Of a DNA stretch of 64,000 bases, positions 8,450 through 17,158 are shown one piece after another (within the stretch, counting starts at the first letter, position 1; each line of letters opens with the position of its first letter). The translations under genes were made by a program, and so were the position numbers. Location of the stretch: positions 1 through 64,000 of the forward strand of contig NZ_NCEQ01000011.1 in assembly GCF_002280785.1 (NCBI RefSeq), given 5' to 3'. Below the pieces are notes generated by a model. That model did not search any database. It was not told where the DNA came from and worked only from the letters and a program-made list of their open reading frames with translations. The DNA comes from Brevundimonas subvibrioides. GTDB lineage: Bacteria; Pseudomonadota; Alphaproteobacteria; Caulobacterales; Caulobacteraceae.

Positions 8450-9226
8450 ATGGCTGATCCGCTTCACCAGTTCCAGATCGTTCCGCTTGTCGACTTCGGC
8501 ACGGTGACCCTGCCTGTCATCGGCGAGCAGCAGCTCGCCTTCACCAACTCGCACCTGGCCATGACCGTCGCCTTCGGCGTGGTCGTCCTGTTCCTTCAGG
8601 TCGTGACCGCCGGCGCCAAGGTCGTCCCGGGCCGCTGGCAGTCCGCCGGCGAGACCATGTTCGGCATGATCGACGGCATCGTCGATTCCATCATCGGCCA
8701 TGACGGGCGCAAGCTGTTCCCGTTCGTCTTCACGGTCTTCACCTTCATCCTGGCCATGAACTTCATCGGCCTGTTCCTGACCTTCACGGCCACCTCGCAG
8801 ATCGCCGTCACCGCCACCTTCGGCGTGCTGACCATCCTGCTGGTGCTGGCCATCGGGTTCGCCAAGCACGGCCTGGGCTTCTTCAAGCTGTTCGTCCCGT
8901 CGGGCGTGCCGTGGCCGGTCCTGCCCTTCGTGATCGTCATCGAGTTCGTCTCCTTCCTGCTGCGCCCGGTCACCCTGACCCTTCGTCTGTTCGGCAACAT
9001 GATGGGCGGCCACGTCGCCCTGAAGGTCTTCGCCGGCTTCGTGGTCGTGGGCGTCGGCGGGTCCGTCGGCCTCGGCCTCGGCATCCCGATCGCCCTGCTG
9101 TCGATGGGGATGACCGTCGGCCTGACCGCGCTGGAGTTCCTGGTGGCCTTCCTCCAGGCCTTCGTCTTCGCCGTTCTGACCTGCATCTACCTCAACGATG
9201 TGGTCAACCTGGGCCACGGGCACTAA
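8450..9226 (+). CDS. atpB: F0F1 ATP synthase subunit a
   Basis: Subunit a provides the two proton half-channels next to the c-ring in the inner membrane. The 258-residue protein has several transmembrane helices and the signature RPVTLTLRLFGNMMGGH, which holds the essential arginine. Start 8450 (MADPLHQF) is preferred: AAAAAGG sits about 6 nt upstream, and the alternative ATG at 8423 overlaps atpI and adds a Lys-rich stretch not typical of the family. Confidence 0.96.
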   Translation: MADPLHQFQIVPLVDFGTVTLPVIGEQQLAFTNSHLAMTVAFGVVVLFLQVVTAGAKVVPGRWQSAGETMFGMIDGIVDSIIGHDGRKLFPFVFTVFTFILAMNFIGLFLTFTATSQIAVTATFGVLTILLVLAIGFAKHGLGFFKLFVPSGVPWPVLPFVIVIEFVSFLLRPVTLTLRLFGNMMGGHVALKVFAGFVVVGVGGSVGLGLGIPIALLSMGMTVGLTALEFLVAFLQAFVFAVLTCIYLNDVVNLGHGH

Positions 9227-9282
9227 AGCCTCCACCCAGTTTTCGTCCCTAACCAACCAACCTCAGACTAGGACTAAAGATT

Positions 9283-9507
9283 ATGGAAGCAGAAGCCGCC
9301 AAGCTCATCGGCGCCGGCCTCGCAATGACCGGCATGATCGGCGCCGGCATCGGCGTCGGCAACATCTTCGGCTCGTTCCTGACGGGCGCCCTGCGCAACC
9401 CGTCGGCCGCCGGCTCGCAAATCGGCAACCTGTTCGTGGGCGCCGCCCTGGCCGAAGCCCTGGGCATCCTGTCCTTCGTTCTGGGCATCCTGCTCTACTC
9501 GGCCTGA
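9283..9507 (+). CDS. atpE: F0F1 ATP synthase subunit c
   Basis: The c-ring proteolipid carries protons through the membrane. The 74 residues form a helical hairpin: a glycine-rich first helix ([21 protein letters not shown]), the polar loop RNPSA, and a second helix with the ion-binding glutamate E58 in [10 protein letters not shown]. No sodium-type ligand set is visible, so it should be proton-coupled. A terminator-like hairpin follows before the b' gene, consistent with higher expression of c than of its neighbours. Confidence 0.97.
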   Translation: MEAEAAKLIGAGLAMTGMIGAGIGVGNIFGSFLTGALRNPSAAGSQIGNLFVGAALAEALGILSFVLGILLYSA

Positions 9508-9522
9508 TCGCCGAACCCGATC

Positions 9523-9558
9523 AGGCGCGGCGCCGGTGATCCGGCCGCCGCGCCTTTT
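9523..9558 (+). terminator. Terminator-like hairpin between atpE and atpF'
   Basis: A 10-bp stem (9523-9532 with 9546-9555) is extended by an inner CCGG-TGAT-CCGG hairpin with one bulged base, and TTTT ends at 9558. Inside an operon this probably acts as a partial terminator or RNA-stability element that raises c-subunit output relative to b' and b. Confidence 0.65.
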
Positions 9559-9583
9559 CGCCTGATTTCAGAACAGACGGACC

Positions 9584-10171
9584 ATGGCTGCACAAACTCC
9601 CGAACTCGTACCTCTCGCGTCCGACACGGCTCCTGTCGATGTCGCGACGACGCATGCCTCGACCGAAGCCGCACACGGCGAAGGCGGCGGCCTGCCCCAG
9701 TTCGAGTTCCAGCACTGGTTCGGACAGATCGTCTATCTGATCTTCCTGTTCGCCATCCTCTACTGGCTGATCGCCAGGGTCTTCACCCCGCGCATGCGCC
9801 GCGTGTTCGACGAGCGTGAGACCACCATCTCCACCGCCGTCGCCACGGCCCGCCAGGTCCAGGCCGAGGCCGCCGGCCAGGCCGAAGCCGCCAAGGCCGA
9901 GGTCGAGAAGGCCCGCGCTGACTCGCGAGCCGCCTCTGTCGCCGCCAAGGCCCGCGTCACCGACGAGGCCAACCGTCGCGCCGCCGAGGAAGAAGCCGTC
10001 GTCAACGCCCGCATCGCCGAGGCGGAGATCGCCATCGGCAAGACCCGCGACGCCGCCATGGCCAATGTCGCCACCATCGCCGCCGACACAGCATCGGCCA
10101 TCGTCGAGCGCCTGACCGGCAAGGCCCCCTCGGCCGCCGAGGCCACCGCCGCCGTCAAGGGAGCCGTCTGA
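9584..10171 (+). CDS. atpF': F0F1 ATP synthase subunit b'
   Basis: The first of two b-type peripheral-stalk subunits, which hold F1 against rotation; photosynthetic bacteria and many alphaproteobacteria use a b/b' heterodimer. The 195 residues comprise an unusual 45-residue N-terminal extension, one transmembrane helix (QIVYLIFLFAILYWLIARVF, about 49-68), then a long Ala/Glu-rich amphipathic coiled coil. The stop overlaps the atpF start by one base (10171), so the two are translationally coupled. Confidence 0.93.
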   Translation: MAAQTPELVPLASDTAPVDVATTHASTEAAHGEGGGLPQFEFQHWFGQIVYLIFLFAILYWLIARVFTPRMRRVFDERETTISTAVATARQVQAEAAGQAEAAKAEVEKARADSRAASVAAKARVTDEANRRAAEEEAVVNARIAEAEIAIGKTRDAAMANVATIAADTASAIVERLTGKAPSAAEATAAVKGAV

Positions 10172-10686
10172 TGAACATGTTCATGGAAGAGGGCTTCTGG
10201 GGTCTCCAGAGCGCCGAGATGTGGGTCCTTGTCGGCCTGCTGATCTTCATCGGCATCTGCATCTACGTCGGCGTGCCGAAACTGATCGCCGGCCAGCTGG
10301 ACGCCAAGGGCGCCAAGATCCAGTCCGAACTGGATGAGGCCCAACGCCTGCGCGCCGAGGCCGAGGCTCTTCTCGCCACCATCCGCGCCGAGAAGACCGC
10401 CGCCGAGGCCCAGGCTCGCGACATGCTGGCCGCCGCCGAGGCCGACGCCCGCATCATGGAAGCCGAGGCCAAGGTCCGCCTCGAAGAGACCCTGGCCCGT
10501 CGCCAGGCCCTGGCCGAGCGCCGCATCGCCTCCGCCGAGGTCCAGGCCACGGCCGAGGTCAAGGCCGCCGCCGCCGAGGTCGCCGCCCAGGCCGCCGAGA
10601 CCATCCTGTCCGCCCGCATCGCCGGGGCGAAGACCGACCCCCTCCTCGACGCCGCCATCGCCCAGATCGGCACGCGCCTCAACTAG
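10171..10686 (+). CDS. atpF: F0F1 ATP synthase subunit b
   Basis: The second peripheral-stalk subunit. The 171 residues have an N-terminal transmembrane helix (MWVLVGLLIFIGICIYVGVP, about 14-33) and a long Ala/Glu/Arg coiled coil, ending in DAAIAQIGTRLN. Last gene of the F0 operon, followed by a strong terminator. The F1 genes are not in this window, which is normal for alphaproteobacteria. A decayed copy of the 3' end lies at 11930-12099. Confidence 0.95.
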   Translation: MNMFMEEGFWGLQSAEMWVLVGLLIFIGICIYVGVPKLIAGQLDAKGAKIQSELDEAQRLRAEAEALLATIRAEKTAAEAQARDMLAAAEADARIMEAEAKVRLEETLARRQALAERRIASAEVQATAEVKAAAAEVAAQAAETILSARIAGAKTDPLLDAAIAQIGTRLN

Positions 10687-10710
10687 GCCGCTTCGTCAGC
10701 GACAACGAAA

Positions 10711-10752
10711 AAGGGCGGCGCACCAGACCGGTGCGCCGCCCTTCTCATTTTG
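10711..10752 (+). terminator. Intrinsic terminator of the F0 operon
   Basis: A perfect 14-bp GC-rich stem (10711-10724 with 10730-10743) closes a 5-nt loop and is followed by a T-containing tail (tctcatttt), 24 bp after the atpF stop. Confidence 0.85.
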
Positions 10753-10791
10753 TCATCCCGGCCGAAGCGAAGCGCAGAGCCGGGACGCGAT
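10751..10791. repeat. Palindromic repeat, 'catcccggccgaagcgaagcg' family
   Basis: One copy of the element also found at 16530-16750 and 18593-18785. It is an imperfect palindrome with arms cccgg / ccggg around gaagcgaagc, lying between two convergent genes. Confidence 0.75.
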
Positions 10792-11264
10792 CAGTGAGCC
10801 GCGGCGACCCCGTCCATCAACTTGGCGGCGCGCTTCTCCCGCGCCACCAGCCGCGCGTAGACATTGCCCAGCACGATGCCGAACACGGCATGGCTGACCA
10901 GCATCCAGGCCACCATTCCGAACCCGCCCGATCCGCGGAAGAGCCGCGCATCTCCGAACAGGAACACCATCACCATCAGCACCGCCCAGGCGCCGACCGC
11001 GAAGATGATCCCCTTGGTTTCCGGCGTCTGACCCGGCATCCGCGGACACAGGATCCCGAACAGGGCCCCCAGGATCACGGTCCCCGCGATAAAGTGAGCG
11101 ATCCAGCCCACGACCAGGTTTCCGGGCATCCCGATCAGGCTGGCGACAAAGAGTGGAAACGGCTCCACCCACGGTCCAGCAAACACATTCACGGCTTCGA
11201 GTATTGAGACGGCCACCGTGGCGAACAGACCGGCGATCATTCCCTTTTGTACGCGTGACATCAT
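10791..11264 (-). CDS. Small integral membrane protein, DUF6789-like
   Basis: About 157 residues with four predicted membrane helices (near MIAGLFATVAVSILEAVNVF, LVVGWIAHFIAGTVILGALF, IIFAVGAWAVLMVMVFLFG and MVAWMLVSHAVFGIVLGNVY) and a basic C-terminus. It resembles the DUF6789 group of short membrane proteins with no established function; this assignment is from memory of the pattern. The tandem ATG at 11264 has GGAGG about 10 nt upstream. The gene stands alone, convergent with the F0 operon. Confidence 0.6.
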   Translation of the reverse strand: MMSRVQKGMIAGLFATVAVSILEAVNVFAGPWVEPFPLFVASLIGMPGNLVVGWIAHFIAGTVILGALFGILCPRMPGQTPETKGIIFAVGAWAVLMVMVFLFGDARLFRGSGGFGMVAWMLVSHAVFGIVLGNVYARLVAREKRAAKLMDGVAAAH

Positions 11265-11447
11265 AACGACAGCGCCTCCCAACGCTTATTGTCTGTTCCG
11301 ATAACGCGGGGAGGACTCTACGCCTCTCGCGGCCAGACACTAAACAGCCATATTTCACAAAGCCGTGCTTCGCAGTTGCGAAGGACGGGAGAGCGTTGCC
11401 GTTTTGACAACCCTTGCTAGAGTTGAGGCATCAAGAGGGAGTCGCCA

Positions 11448-11927
11448 GTGGTTGGTTCGAGCGTGTTTCAGGGGCGGATGGCCCGACTGCCCTATTTTCT
11501 CTCCGTGCTTGGACTGTGGCTGATCCTGCTGTTGGCCCAGCCCTTGCTGCTTGACCTGCCGAACTTCATCGAGAGCGGGCGGATTTTGGATCTGCTGTGG
11601 GACGGCGACTACGAGGCCTTCGGCATGGCCGCTGACGCGGCGATCCACAAGGCGGACTATCAGACGGCCCGCTACGCTGCCCTCGCGGCTCTTGCGCTGG
11701 CTCTCTTCGCGGCGTTTCTGATGCTCAGCGCCCGTCGCCTCCGCGATCTCGGACGCCCCGGTCGCTACGCCTTGATCGCGCTGATTCCGTTCGTCGGCGC
11801 CCCGGCCCTGTTCGCCGTGCTGATCCTGCTGCCCGGCGATGCGGGCGAGAATGCTTACGGCCCGGGTCATCAGGCTCATGCTGATCAGGAAGCGGAGCAT
11901 GGCTTCCGTCCGGTCCGTGGAGCCTGA
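11448..11927 (+). CDS. DUF805 family membrane protein
   Basis: A 159-residue membrane protein with about three helices, the conserved arginine-rich turn ARRLRDLGRPGRYAL before the last helix, and a short NAYGPG tail. These are hallmarks of DUF805, a common family of unknown function. The usual N-terminal FSFEGR motif is only weakly present (FQGRMARLPYF). That motif appears instead at the start of the pseudogene two bases downstream, so a second DUF805 fragment may have been left there. Confidence 0.8.
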   Translation: MVGSSVFQGRMARLPYFLSVLGLWLILLLAQPLLLDLPNFIESGRILDLLWDGDYEAFGMAADAAIHKADYQTARYAALAALALALFAAFLMLSARRLRDLGRPGRYALIALIPFVGAPALFAVLILLPGDAGENAYGPGHQAHADQEAEHGFRPVRGA

Positions 11928-11929
11928 CC

Positions 11930-12099
11930 ATGAACGGACTGTCTGGATTTTTCAGCTTCGAAGGCCGCGCCCGTTGCATCGCCTCCGCCTGTGTCGCCGC
12001 CCAGGCGGCCGAGACCCTCTTGGCCGCCCGCATCGCCGGCGCGAAGACTGCTCCCTGCTCGACGCCGCCATCGCCCACATCAGCCAGCACCTGAACTAG
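11930..12099 (+). pseudogene. Decayed chimera: DUF805-like start joined to a duplicated atpF 3' end
   Basis: The frame opens MNGLSGFFSFEGRAR, a typical DUF805 N-terminus, then continues CIASACVAAQAAETLLAARIAGAKT. That second part matches the C-terminus of the atpF product at 10171-10686 (RRIASAEV...AAQAAETILSARIAGAKT). After this the copy has lost one base relative to atpF, and the match continues in the next frame as LLDAAIAHISQHLN up to a TAG at 12099. An internal segment of about 13-16 codons is also missing. The open frame as it stands stops at 12094 after 54 residues. A non-functional relic is the simplest reading. Confidence 0.75.
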
Positions 12100-13034
12100 G
12101 CGGCGAACCGGACGCCCAGCATCTGCCCGGTGACGTCCCACAACCGCGCCGCTGCGGCGGTATCCAGCGCCTGGGGTTCGGCCTTCGCCGGCCCGGGCGG
12201 ACCCTTCAGCTCGTTCATCCGCGTCGCACCCAGATAGGCCCCGCCCTTCACGGTCGGCTCCGTCGCCGCCATCAGGATCGGCAGGGCCCCGGCCTGCTGC
12301 GAATGACTGATCAACGGCTCGATGAACGGCCGATACAGCAGGCCCATCACGGCTCGTGACACCGGCCGCCCCGTCAGCGGCCCGTTGCCGATCAGGCCTG
12401 TCCGGGCATAGCCGGGATGGGCCGCCACACTGGTCAATCCCCACCCATGGGCGGCGCTGCGGCGGTCCAGCTCCAGCCCGAACATCAGCATCGCCAGTTT
12501 CGACTGCGCATAGACCGGCCAGGCCCTGTACCGGCGCGCATGGTTCAGATCGTCGAACTGGATACGGCCCCGGCGGTGGGCAATGCTGGACAACTGGACC
12601 ACCCGCGCCTGTCCCGCCTTCAGCAACGGCAGCAACCGCGCCGTCAGGGCGAAATGGCCGAGATAGTTGGTCGCGAACTGCATCTCGAACCCGTCGACCG
12701 TCACCTCCCGCTTCGGCAGCGCCATGACCCCGGCGTTATTGACCAGGACATCAACAGGGCGCCCCTGCGCCAGCAGGCGATCGGCAAAGACAGCGACCGA
12801 CGCCTGGCTGGCCAGGTCCAGGGCCTCGAACCGGACATTGGCGGCCGGGACCGCACGACGGATGCGCCGCATCGCATCCTCGCCCTTCCTTGGATTGCGC
12901 GCCGCGATGACGACCTCCGCCCCCTTCCGGGCCAGCTCCAGGGCCGTCTCGAACCCCGTCCCGCCGGTCGAGCCGGTGACGATCGCCAGTTTTCCCGTCT
13001 GGTCGGGAATGTTTGCGGTGGTCCAGTTCGACAT
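12096..13034 (-). CDS. Short-chain dehydrogenase/reductase
   Basis: An NAD(P)-dependent oxidoreductase with a Rossmann fold, substrate unknown. The 312-residue protein has the cofactor motif TGSTGGTGFETA, the arginine AARN after strand 2 (suggesting NADPH), VNNAGVM, catalytic Ser in QLSSIAHRRG and catalytic YAQSK. Length and pattern resemble the retinol dehydrogenase/WWOX-like group of long SDRs. The start at 13034 has AGGA upstream; a longer frame to 13100 would run through the regulatory region. It is divergent from a TetR gene 68 bp away, so TetR control is likely. Confidence 0.88.
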   Translation of the reverse strand: MSNWTTANIPDQTGKLAIVTGSTGGTGFETALELARKGAEVVIAARNPRKGEDAMRRIRRAVPAANVRFEALDLASQASVAVFADRLLAQGRPVDVLVNNAGVMALPKREVTVDGFEMQFATNYLGHFALTARLLPLLKAGQARVVQLSSIAHRRGRIQFDDLNHARRYRAWPVYAQSKLAMLMFGLELDRRSAAHGWGLTSVAAHPGYARTGLIGNGPLTGRPVSRAVMGLLYRPFIEPLISHSQQAGALPILMAATEPTVKGGAYLGATRMNELKGPPGPAKAEPQALDTAAAARLWDVTGQMLGVRFAA

Positions 13035-13077
13035 CGGGTCTATCCTGCGGGTCTGACGTGAGGGAGGAACATCGGGT

Positions 13078-13116
13078 TGCAATATCTGCACTCGATGCAA
13101 ATATGCAAGCCGTGCA
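13078..13116. promoter_or_regulatory. Array of five TGCA half-sites between SDR and TetR genes
   Basis: TGCA occurs at 13078, 13087, 13096, 13104 and 13113 (spacings 9, 9, 8, 9), with longer TTGCA/TGCAA inverted and direct repeats. It covers the TetR start codon at 13103 and sits 43 bp upstream of the SDR start, where an autoregulatory operator would be expected. Confidence 0.5.
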
Positions 13117-13702
13117 AGACAAGATTTCAGGCCTGCGTGAACGCAAACGCGCCGACACCCATGCGCGGGTCCACAGCGCCGCGATGGCGCTCTTCAGCCG
13201 CAAAGGTTTCGAGGCCACGACCCTCGATGACATAGCCATTGCAGCCGGCGTGTCCCGCCGCAGCCTGTTCCACTATTTCGCGTCGAAGGAAGACATCGTC
13301 CTGTCGACCAAGGCGGGTCTGGGCGACCTGATCGAGGCCGCCGTGGCGCGCCGCCCGGCCGACGAGCCCCTGCTGGCCATGGCCGAGAACGCCCTGACGG
13401 ACATGGCGTCTGACTTCCAGGGGCCCGGCCCGCGCGCCCTGGCCCGCCTGATCCACGACACCCCGGCGCTGCGCTCAGGCGATCAGGCCAGATACGAGGC
13501 GCTGGAAGGCCGCCTGGCCCGCGCCATGGCCGCGCGGAAGGGTCTCGCCCCCGACGACCTTCAGACCCGCGTCGTCGCCACAACCGCGATCGGCGTCCTG
13601 CGCATGGCGACCGGGGCCTGGCTGGCCTCGGACGACGAACGCGGCCCCGAAGTCCACGGCAAGGCGGCCTTCGCCGCCCTGCGCCGGACCCTCGCCGACT
13701 GA
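13103..13702 (+). CDS. TetR family transcriptional regulator
   Basis: A 199-residue repressor-type protein with an N-terminal HTH domain (KRADTHARVHSAAMALFSRK, then TLDDIAIAAGVSRRSLFHYF, about residues 15-60) and a variable helical ligand-binding C-terminus. The first ATG of the frame (13013) lies inside the divergent SDR gene; the internal ATG at 13103 gives a normal TetR length. It probably represses the SDR gene and itself through the TGCA array. Its stop is one base from the end of the gcvPB remnant, tail to tail. Confidence 0.9.
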   Translation: MQAVQDKISGLRERKRADTHARVHSAAMALFSRKGFEATTLDDIAIAAGVSRRSLFHYFASKEDIVLSTKAGLGDLIEAAVARRPADEPLLAMAENALTDMASDFQGPGPRALARLIHDTPALRSGDQARYEALEGRLARAMAARKGLAPDDLQTRVVATTAIGVLRMATGAWLASDDERGPEVHGKAAFAALRRTLAD

Positions 13703-13703
13703 C

Positions 13704-15166
13704 CTACTCCGCCGCGATGTTCGTGCCTTCCGGCGCGGTCCAGCGCAGCTTGGGCGAACGCGCCGCGCGGGTCTCGTCGAGGCGACGCAGGGGCGCATGG
13801 AAGGGGGCGCCCTTGAAGCGGTCCACCTCGCCGGCCTTCGCCGCCTGGGCCAGCAGACGCAGGGCGTTGATGAACCGGTCCAGCTCGGCCTTGGATTCCG
13901 TCTCGGTCGGTTCGATCAGCATGGCCCCGTGGACGACCAGGGGGAAATACATGGTCATCGGGTGGAAGCCCTCGTCGATCATCGCCTTGGCGAAGTCGAG
14001 CGTGGTGATGTCCGTGCCCTTCAGCCATTCGTCGTCGAACAGGAGCCGTGGCTCATCATGTAGCTGAGGGCGCGGGTGTACATGCCCATCTGGCCCTGGA
14101 AGGCGCACATCCGGCCGAAGGCCTGGGCCGCCTCGTCTTCCTCGCGCTCGATCAGGCGATAACCATCCGCGTCATGCACGACCCAGGGGGCCGGGGCGAA
14201 CGGGGCCAGGGCGGCCGACAGCACGACCGGACCCGAGCCGGGACCGCCGCCGCCGTGGGGCGTCGAGAAGGTCTTGTGCAGGTTGATGTGCATGGCGTCG
14301 ACGCCCAGATCGCCCGGGCGCACCCGGCCGACGATGGCGTTGAAATTGGCCCCGTCGCAGTAGAAATAGGCGCCGGCCGCGTGCGTCAGGCGGCTGATCT
14401 CGAGGATGTCGCGCTCGAACAGGCCGCAGGTGTTGGGATTGGTCACCATGATGGCGGCGACGTCGTCGCCCAGCTTGGACGCCAGATCGGCCACGTCGAC
14501 CCGGCCGTCTTCGGTCTGGGACACTTCCACGACCGTGTAGCCGACGAAGGCGGCGGTGGCCGGGTTGGTGCCGTGGGCCGAGGTCGGCACCAGCACCTTG
14601 CGGCGCTGCTCATGCTGGCCCGAGGCCTCATGCGCGGCGCGGATGGCCATCAGGCCGCACAGTTCGCCGTGGGCGCCGGCCTTGGGCGACAGGGCCACCG
14701 CGGGCATGCCCGTCAGGGTCTTGAGCCAGTGCGCCAGGGTGTCCATCAACTCCAGCGCGCCCTGCACCGTCGAGGTCGGCTGCAGCGGGTGGATGTCGGA
14801 GAAGCCCGGCAGGCGCGCCATCTTCTCGTTGAGGCGCGGATTGTGCTTCATCGTGCACGAGCCCAGCGGATAGATGGCCAGGTCGATGGCGTGGTTCTTC
14901 TGCGACAGCCGCACATAGTGGCGCATCGTCTCCGGCTCGCTCAGACCCGGCAGGCCGATCGGATCGCGGCGGACCAGATCGCCGAGATCAGACCCGTCCG
15001 TCTTCGGTTCGGGCAGGTCGACGCCGGTCTTGCCCCAGCCGTTGCTCTCGAAGATCAGATGCTCGGCCTGCAACAGGCCGCGGCCGCCGGTCAGGGTCGG
15101 GTATTTGTAGTCGTGATCGTTCGCGGTCGGGGCGGTCGGACGGCCGACAGTGTTCATCGTGCTCAT
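13704..15166 (-). pseudogene. gcvPB: Glycine dehydrogenase (decarboxylating) subunit 2, broken by deletion and frameshift
   Basis: The C-terminal half of the PLP-dependent P-protein. Reading from ATG 15166 (2 bp after gcvPA), the frame is intact through the PLP lysine motif HINLHKTF and the Gly-rich loop STPHGGGGPG, up to SYMMSHG near 14045. It then shifts and stops at 14021 after 381 residues. The adjacent frame resumes [20 protein letters not shown] and continues as good family sequence to 13704. Comparison with remembered homologues indicates that about 35 codons between SHG and LFDDEW are missing, a length not divisible by three. The truncated protein would lack roughly its last 150 residues. 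A sequencing or assembly error is possible. Confidence 0.88.
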
Positions 15167-15168
15167 GA

Positions 15169-16515
15169 TCAGGCTCCCAGGATCTTGGTCAGGGACTTGG
15201 CGAGGATCTGGATGTCGGCATCCAGGGTCGTCTCGGTCGCAGCGACCAGCAGGACGTCGTCCATGCCGGCGTCGGGCGCCAGTCGGCTGTAGGGCACGCC
15301 GGCCAGCACATGATGCGCCGCCAGCTGATCCACCACCTCGGCCGCATTCTTCGGCAGCTTCACGGCGAACTCGTTGAAGAACCGGCCGGTCAGGATCTCG
15401 ACCCCCGGAATCGCTGCCAGCGCATCGCGCGTCGCCAGGGCCTTCTCGTGGTTCAGCAGGGCCAGCTTGCGCAGCCCCGTCTCGCCCAGCAGGCTCATGT
15501 GGATGGTGAAGGCCAGGCTGCACAGACCGGAGTTGGTGCAGATGTTCGACGTCGCCTTGTCGCGGCGGATGTGCTGCTCGCGCGTCGACAGGGTCAGGAC
15601 GAAGCCCCGCTCGCCGTCCGCATCCACCGTCTCGCCGCACAGCCGGCCCGGCATCTGGCGGATCAACTTCTCGCGCGTCGCGAACAGGCCGACATAGGGT
15701 CCGCCATAGTTCAGCGCGTTGCCGATCGACTGGCCCTCGGCGGCCACGATATCGGCCCCCATCTCGCCCGGCGACTTCAACAGGCCCATCGACACGGCTT
15801 CCGTGACCACGACGATCAGCAGGGCGCCGGCAGCGTGGGCCGCCTCGGCGATCTTCGTCACGTCGGTCGCCGTGCCGAACACGTTCGGGGTCTGGACGAC
15901 GACACAGGCCGTGTCCGGTCCGATCCGGGCGATGACGTCGGCTTCCGCGTCTACGGCCGCGGCCAGGACCTCGGTCTCCACGCCGACCGCGTGAACGACC
16001 GTCTCCGTCGCCCGGACATAGTGCGGGTGCACCCCGCCCGAGATGACCGCCTTGTTCCGGCGCGTCACCCGCGTGGCCATCAGCACGCCCTCGGCCATGG
16101 CGGTCGAGCCGTCGTAGAGCGAGGCGTTGGCCACATCCATGCCCGTCAGGTTCGCGACCTGGGTCTGGAACTCGTACAGATACTGCAGCGTCCCCTGGGC
16201 GATCTCCGGCTGGTAGGGCGTGTAGCTGGTCAGGAACTCCGAGCGCTGGATCACGTGATCCACCGTCGCCGGCACGTGGTGACGATAGGCCCCGGCGCCA
16301 CAGAAGAAGGGCACGTCGCCCGCCGCCGTGTTCTTGCCCGCCAGCGTCTTCAACGCCCGCTCGACCTCCAGCTCGCCCATGACGCGCGGCAGGTCGACGA
16401 ACCCGTCCCGCCGCGCCGCCTCGGGCACGTCCACGAACAGATCGTCGATCGATTTCACGCCGATGGCGGCGAGCATCGCCGTGCGGTCGTCGGGGGTCAG
16501 GGGCAGGTAACGCAT
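15169..16515 (-). CDS. gcvPA: Glycine dehydrogenase (decarboxylating) subunit 1
   Basis: The N-terminal half of the two-subunit P-protein, which with GcvPB decarboxylates glycine and passes the aminomethyl group to lipoylated GcvH. At 448 residues it has the usual length, starting [20 protein letters not shown] and containing [38 protein letters not shown] sequence (here [13 protein letters not shown]) and [14 protein letters not shown]. It is intact. The 234-bp gap to gcvH is filled by palindromic repeats. Its partner subunit downstream is broken, so this enzyme may be inactive here unless another gcvP exists. Confidence 0.95.
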   Translation of the reverse strand: MRYLPLTPDDRTAMLAAIGVKSIDDLFVDVPEAARRDGFVDLPRVMGELEVERALKTLAGKNTAAGDVPFFCGAGAYRHHVPATVDHVIQRSEFLTSYTPYQPEIAQGTLQYLYEFQTQVANLTGMDVANASLYDGSTAMAEGVLMATRVTRRNKAVISGGVHPHYVRATETVVHAVGVETEVLAAAVDAEADVIARIGPDTACVVVQTPNVFGTATDVTKIAEAAHAAGALLIVVVTEAVSMGLLKSPGEMGADIVAAEGQSIGNALNYGGPYVGLFATREKLIRQMPGRLCGETVDADGERGFVLTLSTREQHIRRDKATSNICTNSGLCSLAFTIHMSLLGETGLRKLALLNHEKALATRDALAAIPGVEILTGRFFNEFAVKLPKNAAEVVDQLAAHHVLAGVPYSRLAPDAGMDDVLLVAATETTLDADIQILAKSLTKILGA

Positions 16516-16529
16516 CTGTCAGTTCACCT

Positions 16530-16750
16530 TGTCATCCCGGGGGGAGCGGGCGTTTGTCATCCCGGCCGAAGCGAAGCGGAGAGCCGGGACGGGGCGGGGT
16601 TATCTTGTCAGTCCCGGTCGGCCCAAAGGGCTGAACCGGAACACGGGCGGAGTTTGTCGTCAGTGCCCCGGATGAGCTGCGCTCTCCGGGACGGGAAGTT
16701 CAGGTCAGTTACGTCCCGGCTCTCCGCTTCGCTTCGGCCGGGATGACAAT
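16530..16750. repeat. Cluster of 'catcccggccgaagcgaagcg' palindromic repeats in the gcv operon
   Basis: The gcvPA-gcvH gap contains at least two clear copies, one at about 16558-16592 and an inverted one at about 16712-16747, plus degenerate pieces between (16603-16690). The last copy touches the gcvH stop codon. Confidence 0.8.
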
Positions 16751-17115
16751 CAGAGCGAGGCCAGAAACGCGTCGTAGGCGGCGCGGTCCATCAGGCCGTC
16801 GATCTGGCCGGCGTCCGACACCTTGATCTTCGCGAACCAGCCCTCGCCTTCGGGGTCGGCATTGACGGTCTCAGGGGCGGTGGCCAGCACGACATTGCCC
16901 TCGATCACCTCACCCGACACCGGCGCATAGACGTCCGAGGCCGCCTTGACGCTCTCGACGACGGCGAAGCTGTCGCCCTTGCCGACGGTCTTGCCGGCTT
17001 CCGGCGTCTCGACGAACACCACGTCGCCCAGCTGGTCGGCGGCGTGTTTCGAGATGCCGACGGTGGCGACGTCGCCGTCGAGGCGAACCCACTCGTGATC
17101 CTTGGTGAAGTGCAT
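16750..17115 (-). CDS. gcvH: Glycine cleavage system H protein
   Basis: The lipoyl carrier that shuttles the aminomethyl group between P-, T- and L-proteins. The 121 residues start [20 protein letters not shown]. The lipoylation lysine is K57 in [18 protein letters not shown], and the C-terminal helix [10 protein letters not shown] is present. Length is slightly below the E. coli protein and normal for alphaproteobacteria. It lies 43 bp downstream of gcvT in the riboswitch-controlled operon. Confidence 0.97.
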   Translation of the reverse strand: MHFTKDHEWVRLDGDVATVGISKHAADQLGDVVFVETPEAGKTVGKGDSFAVVESVKAASDVYAPVSGEVIEGNVVLATAPETVNADPEGEGWFAKIKVSDAGQIDGLMDRAAYDAFLASL

Positions 17116-17158
17116 GGCGTGTTCCTTTTTCTCGTCATCCTCCGGCTTGACCGGGGGA

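Noticed and set aside
16530..16750. Possible CRISPR array
   Set aside because: Repeats are palindromic, unevenly spaced, in both orientations and without similar-length spacers; no cas genes are nearby.
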